Below are positions 51,736-60,287 of a stretch of 64,000 nt of DNA, piece by piece. The translations under genes and the position numbers were made by a program. The notes under the pieces are model-generated. The model had not been told where the DNA came from and made no database searches. It saw nothing but the letters and a program-made list of their open reading frames with translations. Numbering within the stretch: position 1 is the stretch's first letter; every line of letters starts with the position of its first letter. Origin of the DNA: Nostocoides sp. HKS02 (lineage in GTDB: Bacteria > Actinomycetota > Actinomycetes > Actinomycetales > Dermatophilaceae); NCBI RefSeq assembly GCF_009707485.1, contig NZ_CP046121.1:1364001-1428000 (forward strand). The letters run 5' to 3'.

Positions 51736-52020
51736 TCAGACGATGCTCATGGCGAGAGTGGTCCCGAGCATGAGCACGAGGAACGCGACGTCCAGCCGAA
51801 GGCTCCCGATGGTCACCGGTGGGATCAGCTTGCGGACCGCCTTCAGGGGCGGGTCGGTGATGGTGTAGACGACCTCGGCCACGAGCAGGAGGACTCCGCG
51901 AGGGCGCCAGTCGCGCGCGAACGCCTGCACCCAGTCCAGGACGAGGCGACCGAGCAACACCACGAAGAACAGGAACAGCGCGAAGCGCAGCACACTGCCG
52001 ATGGGGCCGGGAACGAGCAT
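51736..52020 (-). CDS. YggT-family membrane protein
   Basis: A 94-residue protein with two membrane helices (VLRFALFLFFVVLLGRLVLD and LDVAFLVLMLGTTLAMSIV) linked by YTITDPPLKAVRKLIPP, a hallmark of the YggT family. It always accompanies sepF/ftsZ in Actinobacteria. Function in division or osmotic stress is proposed in the literature, not shown here. Start ATG 52020. Confidence 0.9.
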   Translation of the reverse strand: MLVPGPIGSVLRFALFLFFVVLLGRLVLDWVQAFARDWRPRGVLLLVAEVVYTITDPPLKAVRKLIPPVTIGSLRLDVAFLVLMLGTTLAMSIV

Positions 52021-52095
52021 GGGGTCACCCTGCCATGGGTGGCTGGACAGTGGGCGCCCGGGTCAGCCCCGGGTCACTCTGGGTCAGCTCTGGGA

Positions 52096-52573
52096 TCAGC
52101 TCTGGTTGAACAGGCCGCGCGCGGTCGGCGGCGCAGCGCTGTCCTCGGTGGCGACCTCGACGTGGGCCGGCGAGAGCAGGAAGACCTTGGACGTCACCCG
52201 CTCGATGGACCCGTGGAGGCCGAAGACCAGCCCCGCGGCGAAGTCGACCAGCCGCTTGGCGTCGGAGTCGTCCATGTCGGACAGGTTCATGATGACCGGC
52301 GTGCCCTCACGGAAGCTCTCACCGATGTTCTTGGCCTCGTTGTACGTCCGCGGGTGGATCGTCGTGATGCGGTTGAGCGCACCCACTTCGACGTCACGGA
52401 CCACGCGGGCCACGGAGGTCCGCTGGGGAAGGGGGGGTCACCGCTGCCGACCGCTCTGCAGGCGTCTCGTGACGCACGGGCTCCTCGTAGTCGTAGGAGT
52501 CGTACCCGTCATAGCGCTCGTCGTCCTCGGCGAGCCCGAGGTACACCATCGTCTTGCGCAGCGCCCCAGCCAT
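52096..52573 (-). CDS. sepF: Cell-division protein SepF; one-base frameshift in a G7 run
   Basis: SepF tethers FtsZ to the membrane and is essential in Actinobacteria. The start [19 protein letters not shown] carries the membrane-binding helix, followed by a disordered tyrosine/acidic stretch. The FtsZ-binding domain lies in a shifted frame: [41 protein letters not shown], and [18 protein letters not shown]. The two parts join if one G is removed from GGGGGGG at 52431-52437, giving ~158 residues. Because the gene is essential next to ftsZ, a sequencing overcall is likely. Confidence 0.9.
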
Positions 52574-52619
52574 TGAGAGCTCCCTTGGTTCCATGCGGCG
52601 GTCGTCTTCGCGACTGAAG

Positions 52620-53369
52620 TTACCGGTGTGACTGCCGAGATCCGAGGATTGCGCTCCCGACACGCAGGTGTGTCGCTCCGTGGGCGACCGCGGCCTCGAG
52701 GTCCGCGCTCATTCCGGCCGAGATCCACGTCGCCCCCTCGTGCCCCGCCCGTATGCCGTGAGCCACCTCGCGCAGCTTCGCAAAGGCCTGGCCGGGATCG
52801 GCGCCGAGGGGCGCGACGCCCATGACGCCACGCAGCTGCAGGTGGTCGCAGCCGCGGACCTCGTCAGCCAGCGCCCGGGCCTGCTCGGGGCGGGCCCCTC
52901 CCCTGCCGAGGCCGTCCGGGTCGAGCGAGACCTGGACCAGGACCGAGGGGCGGACGCCATGAGCGGCCGCCGCACGATCCAGGGCTGCCACGAGCTTGGG
53001 TCGGTCGACGGACTGGACGACGTCGGCATACCGCACGACGGAGGCCGCCTTGTTGGTCTGGAGCTGGCCGATGAAATGCACGGTGAGCTCCTCGCGGCGG
53101 CTCACCGAACCCAGCTTCGCCGAAGCCTCCTGGTCGCGGTTCTCGCCGATCGCCGTGACGCCGAGCTCGACCAGCAGGTCGATGTCGCTGGCCGGGAAGA
53201 ACTTGGTGACGGCGATCAGGGTCACCTCGGCGGGGTCCCGGTCGACGGTCTCGCATGCGCGGACGATCCGCGCCCGCACCGCCGACAGCCGCTCCCCGAG
53301 CTCGACACGTCGGGTGGCCACCGGGTCATCGTGGGTCACCAGGTCATCGTGGGTCACCGGGTCGTTCAT
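52620..53369 (-). CDS. PLP-binding protein YggS (PLPBP family)
   Basis: A 249-residue TIM-barrel protein that balances pyridoxal phosphate. TLIAVTKFFPASDIDLL holds the PLP lysine; the family blocks ELGVTAIGENRDQEASAK, VHFIGQLQTNK and GVMGVAPLGADP follow. The N-terminus has a repeated segment (VTHDDLVTHDDPVATRR) coded by 18-bp direct repeats at 53322-53360. The ATG overlaps the stop of the pgeF gene by 3 nt. Confidence 0.93.
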   Translation of the reverse strand: MNDPVTHDDLVTHDDPVATRRVELGERLSAVRARIVRACETVDRDPAEVTLIAVTKFFPASDIDLLVELGVTAIGENRDQEASAKLGSVSRREELTVHFIGQLQTNKAASVVRYADVVQSVDRPKLVAALDRAAAAHGVRPSVLVQVSLDPDGLGRGGARPEQARALADEVRGCDHLQLRGVMGVAPLGADPGQAFAKLREVAHGIRAGHEGATWISAGMSADLEAAVAHGATHLRVGSAILGSRQSHR

Positions 53370-54088
53370 GGAGCGAGCACCACGACCCCGGCGAACCGGC
53401 CCGTGAGCCCGTCGCGCCGGTAGGAGAACAGGCGGGGGTCCTCGCGGGTGCAGCCCGGCACCCACTGCACCGCAACGGCATTCGCATGCAGCTGGGCGAC
53501 GACACCCGCCGCGACGTCGATGGCCGGCGTGCCGGTCCACGACACGGTGGCGGACTCCGGAACGACGGCTGCCGCTTCGGCGCGCAAGTCGGCTGGGACC
53601 TCGTAGCAGCGACCGCACACCGAGGGGCCGACGACCGCCGTGACGTTGCGGGCGCCCAGCTCGCGCATGCGGGCGACGGCGACGTGGACGATGCCTGCCA
53701 TCATGCCGGGCCGCCCCGCGTGCACCGCCGCGACGACGCCGGCCTGAGCGTCCGCGAGCAGCACCGGGGTGCAGTCGGCGACCAGGGCCGCCAGGGCCAC
53801 CCCGGGGGTGGCCGTCACCAGACCGTCCACCGACGGGCCGCCCTCGCGACCCCAGGGCCCGTCCACCGCGCGCACCTCGTTGCCATGGCACTGCCTCATG
53901 AACAGGAGTCGATCGCGAGGCACCCCAACGGATTTCGCGAGAGCCGCCCGGTTCGACTCCACCGCCTGCGAGGCATCGCCGACGTGGCCGCCGAGGTTGA
54001 GGCTGTCGAACGGCGCAGAGCTCGAACCGCCCTCACGGGCGGTGAAGGCCCACGTCACCGGGCCGGACTGATCGCGCCAGAAGAACAC
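53366..54088 (-). CDS. pgeF: Laccase-domain purine nucleoside phosphorylase (YfiH/PgeF family)
   Basis: A 240-residue protein. The three metal/active-site patches are RQCHGNEVRAVDG (His), VADCTPVLLAD (Cys) and AAVHAGRPGM (His); VCGRCYEVPADLRAE is typical. Family members act on purine nucleosides or cell-wall precursors, editing peptidoglycan in E. coli. The GTG start lies 6 nt after TAGGTT (minus strand, 54095-54100). It lies between ftsZ and yggS as in other Actinobacteria. Confidence 0.88.
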   Translation of the reverse strand: MFFWRDQSGPVTWAFTAREGGSSSAPFDSLNLGGHVGDASQAVESNRAALAKSVGVPRDRLLFMRQCHGNEVRAVDGPWGREGGPSVDGLVTATPGVALAALVADCTPVLLADAQAGVVAAVHAGRPGMMAGIVHVAVARMRELGARNVTAVVGPSVCGRCYEVPADLRAEAAAVVPESATVSWTGTPAIDVAAGVVAQLHANAVAVQWVPGCTREDPRLFSYRRDGLTGRFAGVVVLAP

Positions 54089-54094
54089 GCGACC

Positions 54095-54100
54095 AACCTA
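54095..54100 (-). promoter_or_regulatory. -10 box of pgeF (leaderless)
   Basis: TAGGTT on the minus strand is 6 nt from the GTG at 54088, between ftsZ and pgeF, so the yggS-sepF side of the cluster may have its own promoter. Confidence 0.45.
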
Positions 54101-54163
54101 CGACACCCCGGTTCCACGAACGGGACCGGCGCGCGCGCCAACGCCGGAGGGCGGCCGGGCGCT

Positions 54164-55417
54164 CTACTTGAGGAAGTCGGGGACGTCCAGGTCGTCGCTC
54201 TCGTCGAACGTCACGGTGCGCGGCGGACGCCCGGCCCCGTCGCGGCCGACGGCCGCCTCGGAGCCCACCGGCTCGCGCACCGGGGCCACGGACGGCTCCG
54301 TGCGCTGCGGCTCGACCGGGGCCACCGGGGTGTGGTTGTTCGACGACTGGGCCGGAACCGTGTGCGCGGGGGCGGGCTGGGTGGCCGACGGCGCCGGCGC
54401 GGCGTGCTGGGCAGGTCGCGAGGAGCCCTGGATCTGGCCGATGGCGCGGTCGTTCTCGCGCTTCAGCGGCGCCCCGCCGTCGAACCCGGCTGCGATCACC
54501 GTCACGCGGACCTCGTCGCCGAGGGCGTCGTCGATGACCGCCCCGAAGATGATGTTGGCCTCCGGATGGGCCGCTTCCTGCACCAGCCGGGCCGCCTCGT
54601 TGATCTCGAACAGCCCGAGGTCGCTGCCGCCCTGGATCGACAGGAGCACGCCGTGGGCGCCGTCGATGCTGGCCTCGAGCAGCGGGCTGGAGATGGCCAG
54701 CTCGGCGGCCTGCACGGCGCGGTCGTCACCACGGGAGGACCCGATGCCCATCAGGGCCGAGCCCGCGCCCTGCATCACCGACTTGACGTCGGCGAAGTCG
54801 AGGTTGATCAGACCAGGCGTGGTGATGAGGTCGGTGATGCCCTGGACACCGGAGAGGAGCACCTGGTCGGCCGACCGGAACGCGTCGAGCATGCTGACCG
54901 CGCGGTCGCTGATCGACAGCAGCCGGTCGTTCGGGATGACGATCAGGGTGTCGACCTCCTCGCGGAGGTTGCTGATGCCCGCCTCGGCCTGGTTGGCGCG
55001 GCGACGACCCTCGAACGTGAACGGCCGGGTCACCACGCCGATGGTCAGGGCGCCCAAGCCGCGAGCGATCTTCGCGACGACGGGTGCGCCGCCGGTGCCG
55101 GTGCCGCCGCCCTCGCCGGCCGTCACGAAGACCATGTCGGCCCCCTTGAGGACCTCCTCGATCTCCTCCGCATGGTCCTCGGCAGCCTTCTTGCCGACCT
55201 CAGGGTCGGCGCCCGCACCGAGTCCTCGGGTCAGCTCACGGCCGACGTCGAGCTTCACGTCGGCATCGCTCATGAGCAGCGCCTGCGCATCGGTGTTGAT
55301 CGCGATGAACTCGACGCCCTTGAGACCGACCTCGATCATGCGGTTGATGGCGTTGACGCCGCCGCCGCCGATGCCGACGACCTTGATGACGGCCAGGTAG
55401 TTCTGTGGTGCTGCCAC
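54164..55417 (-). CDS. ftsZ: Cell-division GTPase FtsZ
   Basis: The division-ring tubulin homologue, 417 residues. [20 protein letters not shown] begins the nucleotide domain. The tubulin signature [18 protein letters not shown] (~residues 102-119) and the T7 loop [11 protein letters not shown] are present. The linker (~310-405) is Pro/Ala-rich. The C-terminal peptide [10 protein letters not shown] is the SepF/FtsW-binding tail. GTG start with AGGAGAGG upstream. A 276-nt gap to ftsQ holds the 5' region; SepF and DivIVA lie downstream in the run. Confidence 0.98.
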   Translation of the reverse strand: MAAPQNYLAVIKVVGIGGGGVNAINRMIEVGLKGVEFIAINTDAQALLMSDADVKLDVGRELTRGLGAGADPEVGKKAAEDHAEEIEEVLKGADMVFVTAGEGGGTGTGGAPVVAKIARGLGALTIGVVTRPFTFEGRRRANQAEAGISNLREEVDTLIVIPNDRLLSISDRAVSMLDAFRSADQVLLSGVQGITDLITTPGLINLDFADVKSVMQGAGSALMGIGSSRGDDRAVQAAELAISSPLLEASIDGAHGVLLSIQGGSDLGLFEINEAARLVQEAAHPEANIIFGAVIDDALGDEVRVTVIAAGFDGGAPLKRENDRAIGQIQGSSRPAQHAAPAPSATQPAPAHTVPAQSSNNHTPVAPVEPQRTEPSVAPVREPVGSEAAVGRDGAGRPPRTVTFDESDDLDVPDFLK

Positions 55418-55693
55418 GGGCGTGGGCCTCTCCTGATGTGGTGCTCGAGTGCGATACGGTGCCTCAACGTGAAGTTGAGAGTTAGACTTATGTCAATCTC
55501 CGGTGCCGCCGACGGTATGCGGAGACAGGGGTGCAGGCAAACGATTCGGCCGCGTGTCGCAGCACGGATTCGGCCGATGACGGCAATTCCCGAGACCATT
55601 CCGGATGGCGCTCTCACAATAGTCCCATCCGTCACACCAGCCCCATTCGGGTGGGGGGCCAGAGCGGTCTGCGGGATTGGCTGGAGGACCCGC
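55418..55693. promoter_or_regulatory. 276-bp ftsZ upstream region
   Basis: No gene is seen. The segment is notably AT-richer than its surroundings near 55470-55500 (GTTGAGAGTTAGACTTATGT region), the usual sign of promoters ahead of ftsZ; two -10-like candidates can be drawn on the minus strand but I cannot choose one. The ribosome site is AGGAGAGG near 55430. Confidence 0.4.
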
Positions 55694-56437
55694 TCAGCGG
55701 GTCACCGGGGTGTCCGGTGCGCTGACGTCGATGACCCGCGGGGCGCCGGTCAGCAGGGCGGTCATGATGGTCAGCTTGCGCTCCGGCTGGTCGATGCCGC
55801 CCCAGACCACCTGGGTGCGCCCCAGGGTGAGGGTGACGAGGTCGGCGCTGCTGACGACCACCCGCGTCACCTGTCGCTGGAGGTGGTCCGGTAGGACGCG
55901 GACCACGCTGACCGCCGCCGCCAGCGCGTCGCGCGACAGCGCGGCCTGGCTTGCGGCGTTGACCACCGGCACCCCCTTGGGCGCGGCGTCGACGTGGGCG
56001 TAGGCCAGCCCGCTCGCATCCACAACCTGTAGTTGACCTTGAGGGTTCTTCACGACGAGGAAGGGCACCCGCGGGCTGGCGTGGATCACCAGGGTGCTGG
56101 GCCAGGAGAGCTCGATCGAGACATCGGCCAGGGTGGCGAGCTGCGCCACGCGCCCCGCCACCGCCTTGCGATCCACCCGCGCCAGAGGCTGCCCCTGGGG
56201 CACCTCGGCCAGGCTGCGGATGGCCGGGACCTGCGCCGGCGGGACCCCGACGACCTCGACCGACCGCACCGCGAACAGCGGGCTGAACCCCACCGCCCAC
56301 ACGAGCAGTGCGACGACGGCGAGGACCACGGCGGCATACGCCGCGAGTCGCCAGGGTCGGCGTCGCACGTCCTGGGCACGCCGCTGGAACCTGGCGTGTG
56401 ACGAGGCGAGTCCGGTGCCTCGGGTCGGGCGGCTCAC
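55694..56437 (-). CDS. ftsQ: Cell-division protein FtsQ
   Basis: A 247-residue bitopic division protein. A basic cytoplasmic N-terminus (RFQRRAQDVRRRPWR) is followed by one membrane helix (AAYAAVVLAVVALLVWAVG, ~31-49), the POTRA domain (LFAVRSVEVVGVPPAQVPAIR) and a beta domain ending VIDVSAPDTPVTR. It is placed between murC and ftsZ as is normal. The gap to murC is 7 nt. Confidence 0.93.
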   Translation of the reverse strand: MSRPTRGTGLASSHARFQRRAQDVRRRPWRLAAYAAVVLAVVALLVWAVGFSPLFAVRSVEVVGVPPAQVPAIRSLAEVPQGQPLARVDRKAVAGRVAQLATLADVSIELSWPSTLVIHASPRVPFLVVKNPQGQLQVVDASGLAYAHVDAAPKGVPVVNAASQAALSRDALAAAVSVVRVLPDHLQRQVTRVVVSSADLVTLTLGRTQVVWGGIDQPERKLTIMTALLTGAPRVIDVSAPDTPVTR

Positions 56438-56444
56438 GGGCAGG

Positions 56445-57893
56445 TCACCGCTCGCCCAGGGCGCGCAGGATCTCCGGGCCGATCATGGTGACGTCACCCG
56501 CGCCGACCGTGAGGACCAGGTCGCCCTCGCGCGCCCGGTCGGCGACCGCCTGGGCCACGGCAGACCACGACGAGATGACCTCGACGTCGGCGTCCGGGCG
56601 CTGCTGGAGCAGGGCGTCGGCGACCAGCTGCGAGGAGATGCCGGGGACGGGGTCCTCGCGGGCGCCGTAGATCTCCATGAGCACCACCGAGTCGGCGGGA
56701 ACCAGGGCCGCCGCGAACTCGGCCGCGAAGTCCCGCGTACGCGAGTACAGGTGCGGCTGGAAGACCACGAGCAGCCGGCCGCCGACCCCACCGGCCTGGA
56801 CCAGGTCAGCGCCGGTGCCCACCACGGCCGCGACCTTGCCGGGGTTGTGGGCGTAGTCGTCGACGACGGACACTCCGGCTACGGCGCCCTTGGGCTCGAA
56901 CCGGCGGCGGGTGCCGGTGAAGCCGAACAGCCCGTCGAGGACGCGGCGGGGATCCTGACCCAGTCCCTCGACGGCGGTGGTGTAGGCGGCTGCGGCGTTG
57001 AGCAGGTTGTGCCGTCCGGGGATGTTGATCCGCAGCGTGTGGGTCGCCCCGTCGGGACCGGTGAGCGTCGTGTGGCTGGTCAGGCCCCGAAAGGCCACCC
57101 CGCTCAGCCGGACGTCAGCCTCGGGCGACCAGCCGTAGGTCAGCACCCGGGTGCCGCCTGCGCGGGCCGTCTCGGCGAGCCTGCGGGAGCCGTCGTCGTC
57201 ATGGCACGCGACGAGCAGGCCGCCCGGCTCGATGGAGGCCACGAACGCGGCATACGCCTCCTCGACGCGGGCGAACGTGCCGTAGAAGTCGAGGTGGTCG
57301 GGCTGGACGTTGGTCACCACGGCGACCTGGGGGCGGTAGACCAGGAACGACCCGTCGCTCTCGTCGGCCTCGGCCACGAAGACGTCGCCGGTCCCCCAGT
57401 GCGCGTTGGTGCCGTGCTTGGCCAGCTCGCCCCCGGCGGCGAAGGAAGGGTCGATCCCGCAGTGCTGCAACGCGACGGTGAGCATCGAGGTGGTCGTCGT
57501 CTTGCCGTTCGCCCCCGCCACCGCGACCCGCCGCGAGCCGGCCATCGTGCTGGCGAGCGCCTGGGCCCGGTGCAGCACCCGCAGGCCCCGCTCGCGCGCC
57601 GCCGCGAGCTCGAGGTTGCCCTCCCGGATCGCGGAGGAGATGACCACGGTGTCGATGCCGTCGAGGTATGCCGCGTCGTGACCGACGTGGACCTCGGCCC
57701 CCTCGGCCTCGAGGGCGGCCAGGACCGGCGACTGCTTGGCGTCCGAACCGCTGACGCGACAGCCGCGAGCGAGCATGATCCGCGCGACGCCGGACATCCC
57801 GGAACCGCCGATGGCGATGAAGTGGATCGCCCCGAGCTCCTCGAGCGGAGGCACCGGGGCGGCGAAGTCGAAGCGCGGGTTCTCGCCGTTCAT
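56445..57893 (-). CDS. murC: UDP-N-acetylmuramate--L-alanine ligase
   Basis: Adds L-alanine to UDP-MurNAc, the first peptide step of peptidoglycan synthesis. The 482-residue protein has HFIAIGGSGMSGVARIML, the ATP motif AGANGKTTTTSML, EADESDGSF and the C-terminal ligase block PGKVAAVVGTG. It overlaps murG by 4 nt (ATGA), and ftsQ follows after 7 nt. Confidence 0.97.
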   Translation of the reverse strand: MNGENPRFDFAAPVPPLEELGAIHFIAIGGSGMSGVARIMLARGCRVSGSDAKQSPVLAALEAEGAEVHVGHDAAYLDGIDTVVISSAIREGNLELAAARERGLRVLHRAQALASTMAGSRRVAVAGANGKTTTTSMLTVALQHCGIDPSFAAGGELAKHGTNAHWGTGDVFVAEADESDGSFLVYRPQVAVVTNVQPDHLDFYGTFARVEEAYAAFVASIEPGGLLVACHDDDGSRRLAETARAGGTRVLTYGWSPEADVRLSGVAFRGLTSHTTLTGPDGATHTLRINIPGRHNLLNAAAAYTTAVEGLGQDPRRVLDGLFGFTGTRRRFEPKGAVAGVSVVDDYAHNPGKVAAVVGTGADLVQAGGVGGRLLVVFQPHLYSRTRDFAAEFAAALVPADSVVLMEIYGAREDPVPGISSQLVADALLQQRPDADVEVISSWSAVAQAVADRAREGDLVLTVGAGDVTMIGPEILRALGER

Positions 57894-59005
57894 CGTTGCT
57901 CCGCAACAGATTCCACGAAGGCTGCAGTCACCATGTCGGCCAGTTTCTCATCCGCGTCGCGCTCCCCCACCCCGGCCGCGGACGAGGCCATGCGCTCCAA
58001 GCGCGGGGCGTCGGCGAGCAGCGGCAGCAGGGCCTCGTCGATCCACTCGCCGGTGAGTGCAGTGTCCTCGACGAGCAGTCCCCCACCCGCGGCCACGACA
58101 TCCGCGGCGTTGAACCGCTGCTCGCCGTTGCCGATGGGGAGCGGAACGTAGACGGCGGGCAGCCCGACGGCGGTCAGCTCGCACACGGTGTTGGCGCCGG
58201 CGCGCGCCACCGCGAGGTCGGCCACCGCGTAGGCGAGGTCCATGCGGTCGGTGTAGGCCGCGACGACGTACGCGGCTCCCGACGGCGCGGGCTCGACCTC
58301 GAACGCCTTGCCCGCCCCGGTGAGGTGGAGCACCTGCACCCCGGCGGAGCGCAGCGCCGCGACCCGCGACTGGAAGGCGGAGTTGAGCCGTTGGGCCCCG
58401 AGCGAGCCACCGGTGACGAGGAGGGTGGGCCGGTGGTCCTCGAGGCCGAAGTGCTGCAGCGCCGCGCTCCTGCTGGCGGCCCGGTCGAGCCGGGCGATCT
58501 CGTGGCGCAGCGGCATCCCGATCAGGCGCGCGTGCGGCAACCGGGTGCTGGGAAAGGTCGTGGCCACGTGGTGGGTCAGCCGCGCACCCACCCGGTTGGC
58601 CACTCCCGCGCGAGCGTTCTGCTCGTGCACGACCATCGGGACGTGGCGGCGTCGCGCGGCCAGGTAGGCCGGCGTCGAGACGTAGCCACCGAACCCCACG
58701 ACGACCTCGGCACCCGATGAGTCGATGGCGCGCTCAGCGGCAGCGACCGCCGCGCGGAGGCTGCCGGGCAGCCGCAGCAGGTCGGAGGAGGGCTTGCGGG
58801 GCAGCGGCACCTTCGGGATGGTGATCAGCTCGTAGCCGCGCTCGGGAACCAGCCGGCTCTCCAGCCCCGCCTGGGTGCCGAGGGCGGCGACGGCGATGTC
58901 GGGGTCACGACGACGCAGGCAGTCGGCCAGGGCCAACAGGGGCGAGACGTGGCCGGCGGTTCCCCCGCCGGCCAACAGCACCGACCGGGGCCGCTGCCCC
59001 GTCAT
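57890..59005 (-). CDS. murG: UDP-GlcNAc--MurNAc-pentapeptide lipid I GlcNAc transferase
   Basis: Adds GlcNAc to lipid I on the inner face of the membrane to make lipid II. The 371-residue GT28 protein has VLLAGGGTAGHVSPLLALAD at the N-terminus, HEQNARAGVANRVGA, and VTGGSLGAQRLNS, with a C-terminal GANTVCELTAVGLPAVYVPL. The ATG at 59005 overlaps ftsW by 4 nt. Length is typical. Confidence 0.97.
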   Translation of the reverse strand: MTGQRPRSVLLAGGGTAGHVSPLLALADCLRRRDPDIAVAALGTQAGLESRLVPERGYELITIPKVPLPRKPSSDLLRLPGSLRAAVAAAERAIDSSGAEVVVGFGGYVSTPAYLAARRRHVPMVVHEQNARAGVANRVGARLTHHVATTFPSTRLPHARLIGMPLRHEIARLDRAASRSAALQHFGLEDHRPTLLVTGGSLGAQRLNSAFQSRVAALRSAGVQVLHLTGAGKAFEVEPAPSGAAYVVAAYTDRMDLAYAVADLAVARAGANTVCELTAVGLPAVYVPLPIGNGEQRFNAADVVAAGGGLLVEDTALTGEWIDEALLPLLADAPRLERMASSAAGVGERDADEKLADMVTAAFVESVAEQR

Positions 59006-60285
59006 CGCCGGAGCCTGGGTCGGGACGGGAGCACCGCGAGCGAGCGCCGGACCACCGACGGCTTGGCGGCGAGGATCTCGGAGCATCCCGGCTCGGCTCT
59101 GGCAAAGGACAGCAGCATCCCCAGGGCCAGCATCGTGGTAGTCAGCGACGAGCCACCATAGGAGACGAGGGGCAGCGGCACTCCGATCACGGGCAGCAGT
59201 CCGACGACGGCGCCGATGTTGATGACCGCCTGGAAGATGATCCAGGCCATGACGCCCGCTGTGGCGATCCTGATGAACATGTCGTCGGTGCGCGAGACGA
59301 TGCGGTAGCAGACCAGGGCCAGCGCGCAGAACAACCCGAGCAGCACCAGCGTGCCCGGCAGGCCGAGCTCTTCGCCGATGATCGCGAAGATGAAGTCGTT
59401 GTGGGCCTCGGGCAGCCACTGCCACTTCTCGCGGCTCGCGCCGAGCCCGACGCCCCACCAGCTGCCGTCGGCCAGGGCGTAGCGGCCGTGGATCGGCTGC
59501 CGCGCAGCGCCATAGGGGTTGGTGTCCTTGCCGAGCCAGACGTCGAAGCGCTGGAGTCGGTTCGAGCTCGTGACGATCATCGTGACCGCCATGGCGGAGA
59601 ACGCGGCGCCACCCCAGGCGAACCAGCGCACCGGGACACCCGAGCCGAACAGCACCGCGGCCACGATGGCTCCCAGGATCATCACGGTGCCGAGGTCCTT
59701 GCCGACCAGCACCAGGCCGACGGCGCCCAGGGTGATGGGGAACAGGAACGGCACCACGACGTGGCGCAGCTGGCCCAGCCGGCGACGCCGCGCGGACAGC
59801 ACGGTGGCGCCGACCAGCACCAGGCCGAGCTTGGCGAACTCCGACGGCTGGATCGTGACCGGCCCGACCGCCAGCCAGTTGCGGTTGCCGTTGACACTCA
59901 CGCCGAGCGGGGTGAAGACGAGCAGCTGGAGGACCATGGACGCGCCGAGGATCAGCATCGACATGGACTTCCACCGGCGGACGGGCACGTGGGCGGCGAC
60001 GGCCATGGCGACCCCGCCGAGCAGCGCGAACTGCAGCTGCTTCTGGAAGTAGACGTACGGCGTGGCGTTGTTGGTCTGGATGAGCGACATCACCGAGGAC
60101 GCCGACAGGACCATGATCAGCCCGATGACGACCAGGACCACGGTGACCGACAGCAACACGTAGTAGCTCGTGACCGGGGAGTCGAGCCGTCGCAGCACGC
60201 CCCCGACCGACCCGCTCTCCTTGGTCGTGCCGTCGGCGCGCGACGAGGTCCGCGCCGTCGGCGACGCGGCCGTGGTACTGCTCAC
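59002..60285 (-). CDS. ftsW: Septal peptidoglycan polymerase FtsW
   Basis: A 427-residue SEDS-family glycosyltransferase with about ten membrane segments. Landmarks are YYVLLSVTVVLVVIGLIMVL, the cytoplasmic GNRNWLAVGPVTIQPSEFAK region with the conserved acidic residue, LGKDLGTVMILGAIV, and LLPVIGVPLPLVSYGGSSL near the end. The N-terminal ~40 residues are polar. The start GTG at 60285 follows murD; the gap is 2 nt. Confidence 0.96.
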   Translation of the reverse strand: MSSTTAASPTARTSSRADGTTKESGSVGGVLRRLDSPVTSYYVLLSVTVVLVVIGLIMVLSASSVMSLIQTNNATPYVYFQKQLQFALLGGVAMAVAAHVPVRRWKSMSMLILGASMVLQLLVFTPLGVSVNGNRNWLAVGPVTIQPSEFAKLGLVLVGATVLSARRRRLGQLRHVVVPFLFPITLGAVGLVLVGKDLGTVMILGAIVAAVLFGSGVPVRWFAWGGAAFSAMAVTMIVTSSNRLQRFDVWLGKDTNPYGAARQPIHGRYALADGSWWGVGLGASREKWQWLPEAHNDFIFAIIGEELGLPGTLVLLGLFCALALVCYRIVSRTDDMFIRIATAGVMAWIIFQAVINIGAVVGLLPVIGVPLPLVSYGGSSLTTTMLALGMLLSFARAEPGCSEILAAKPSVVRRSLAVLPSRPRLRR

Positions 60286-60287
60286 CG

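Noticed and set aside
3068..52437. Programmed ribosomal frameshifting as the cause of the split genes
   Set aside because: There is no shared slippery heptamer with a downstream structure, and unrelated genes are affected. Homopolymer read errors explain nearly all cases.
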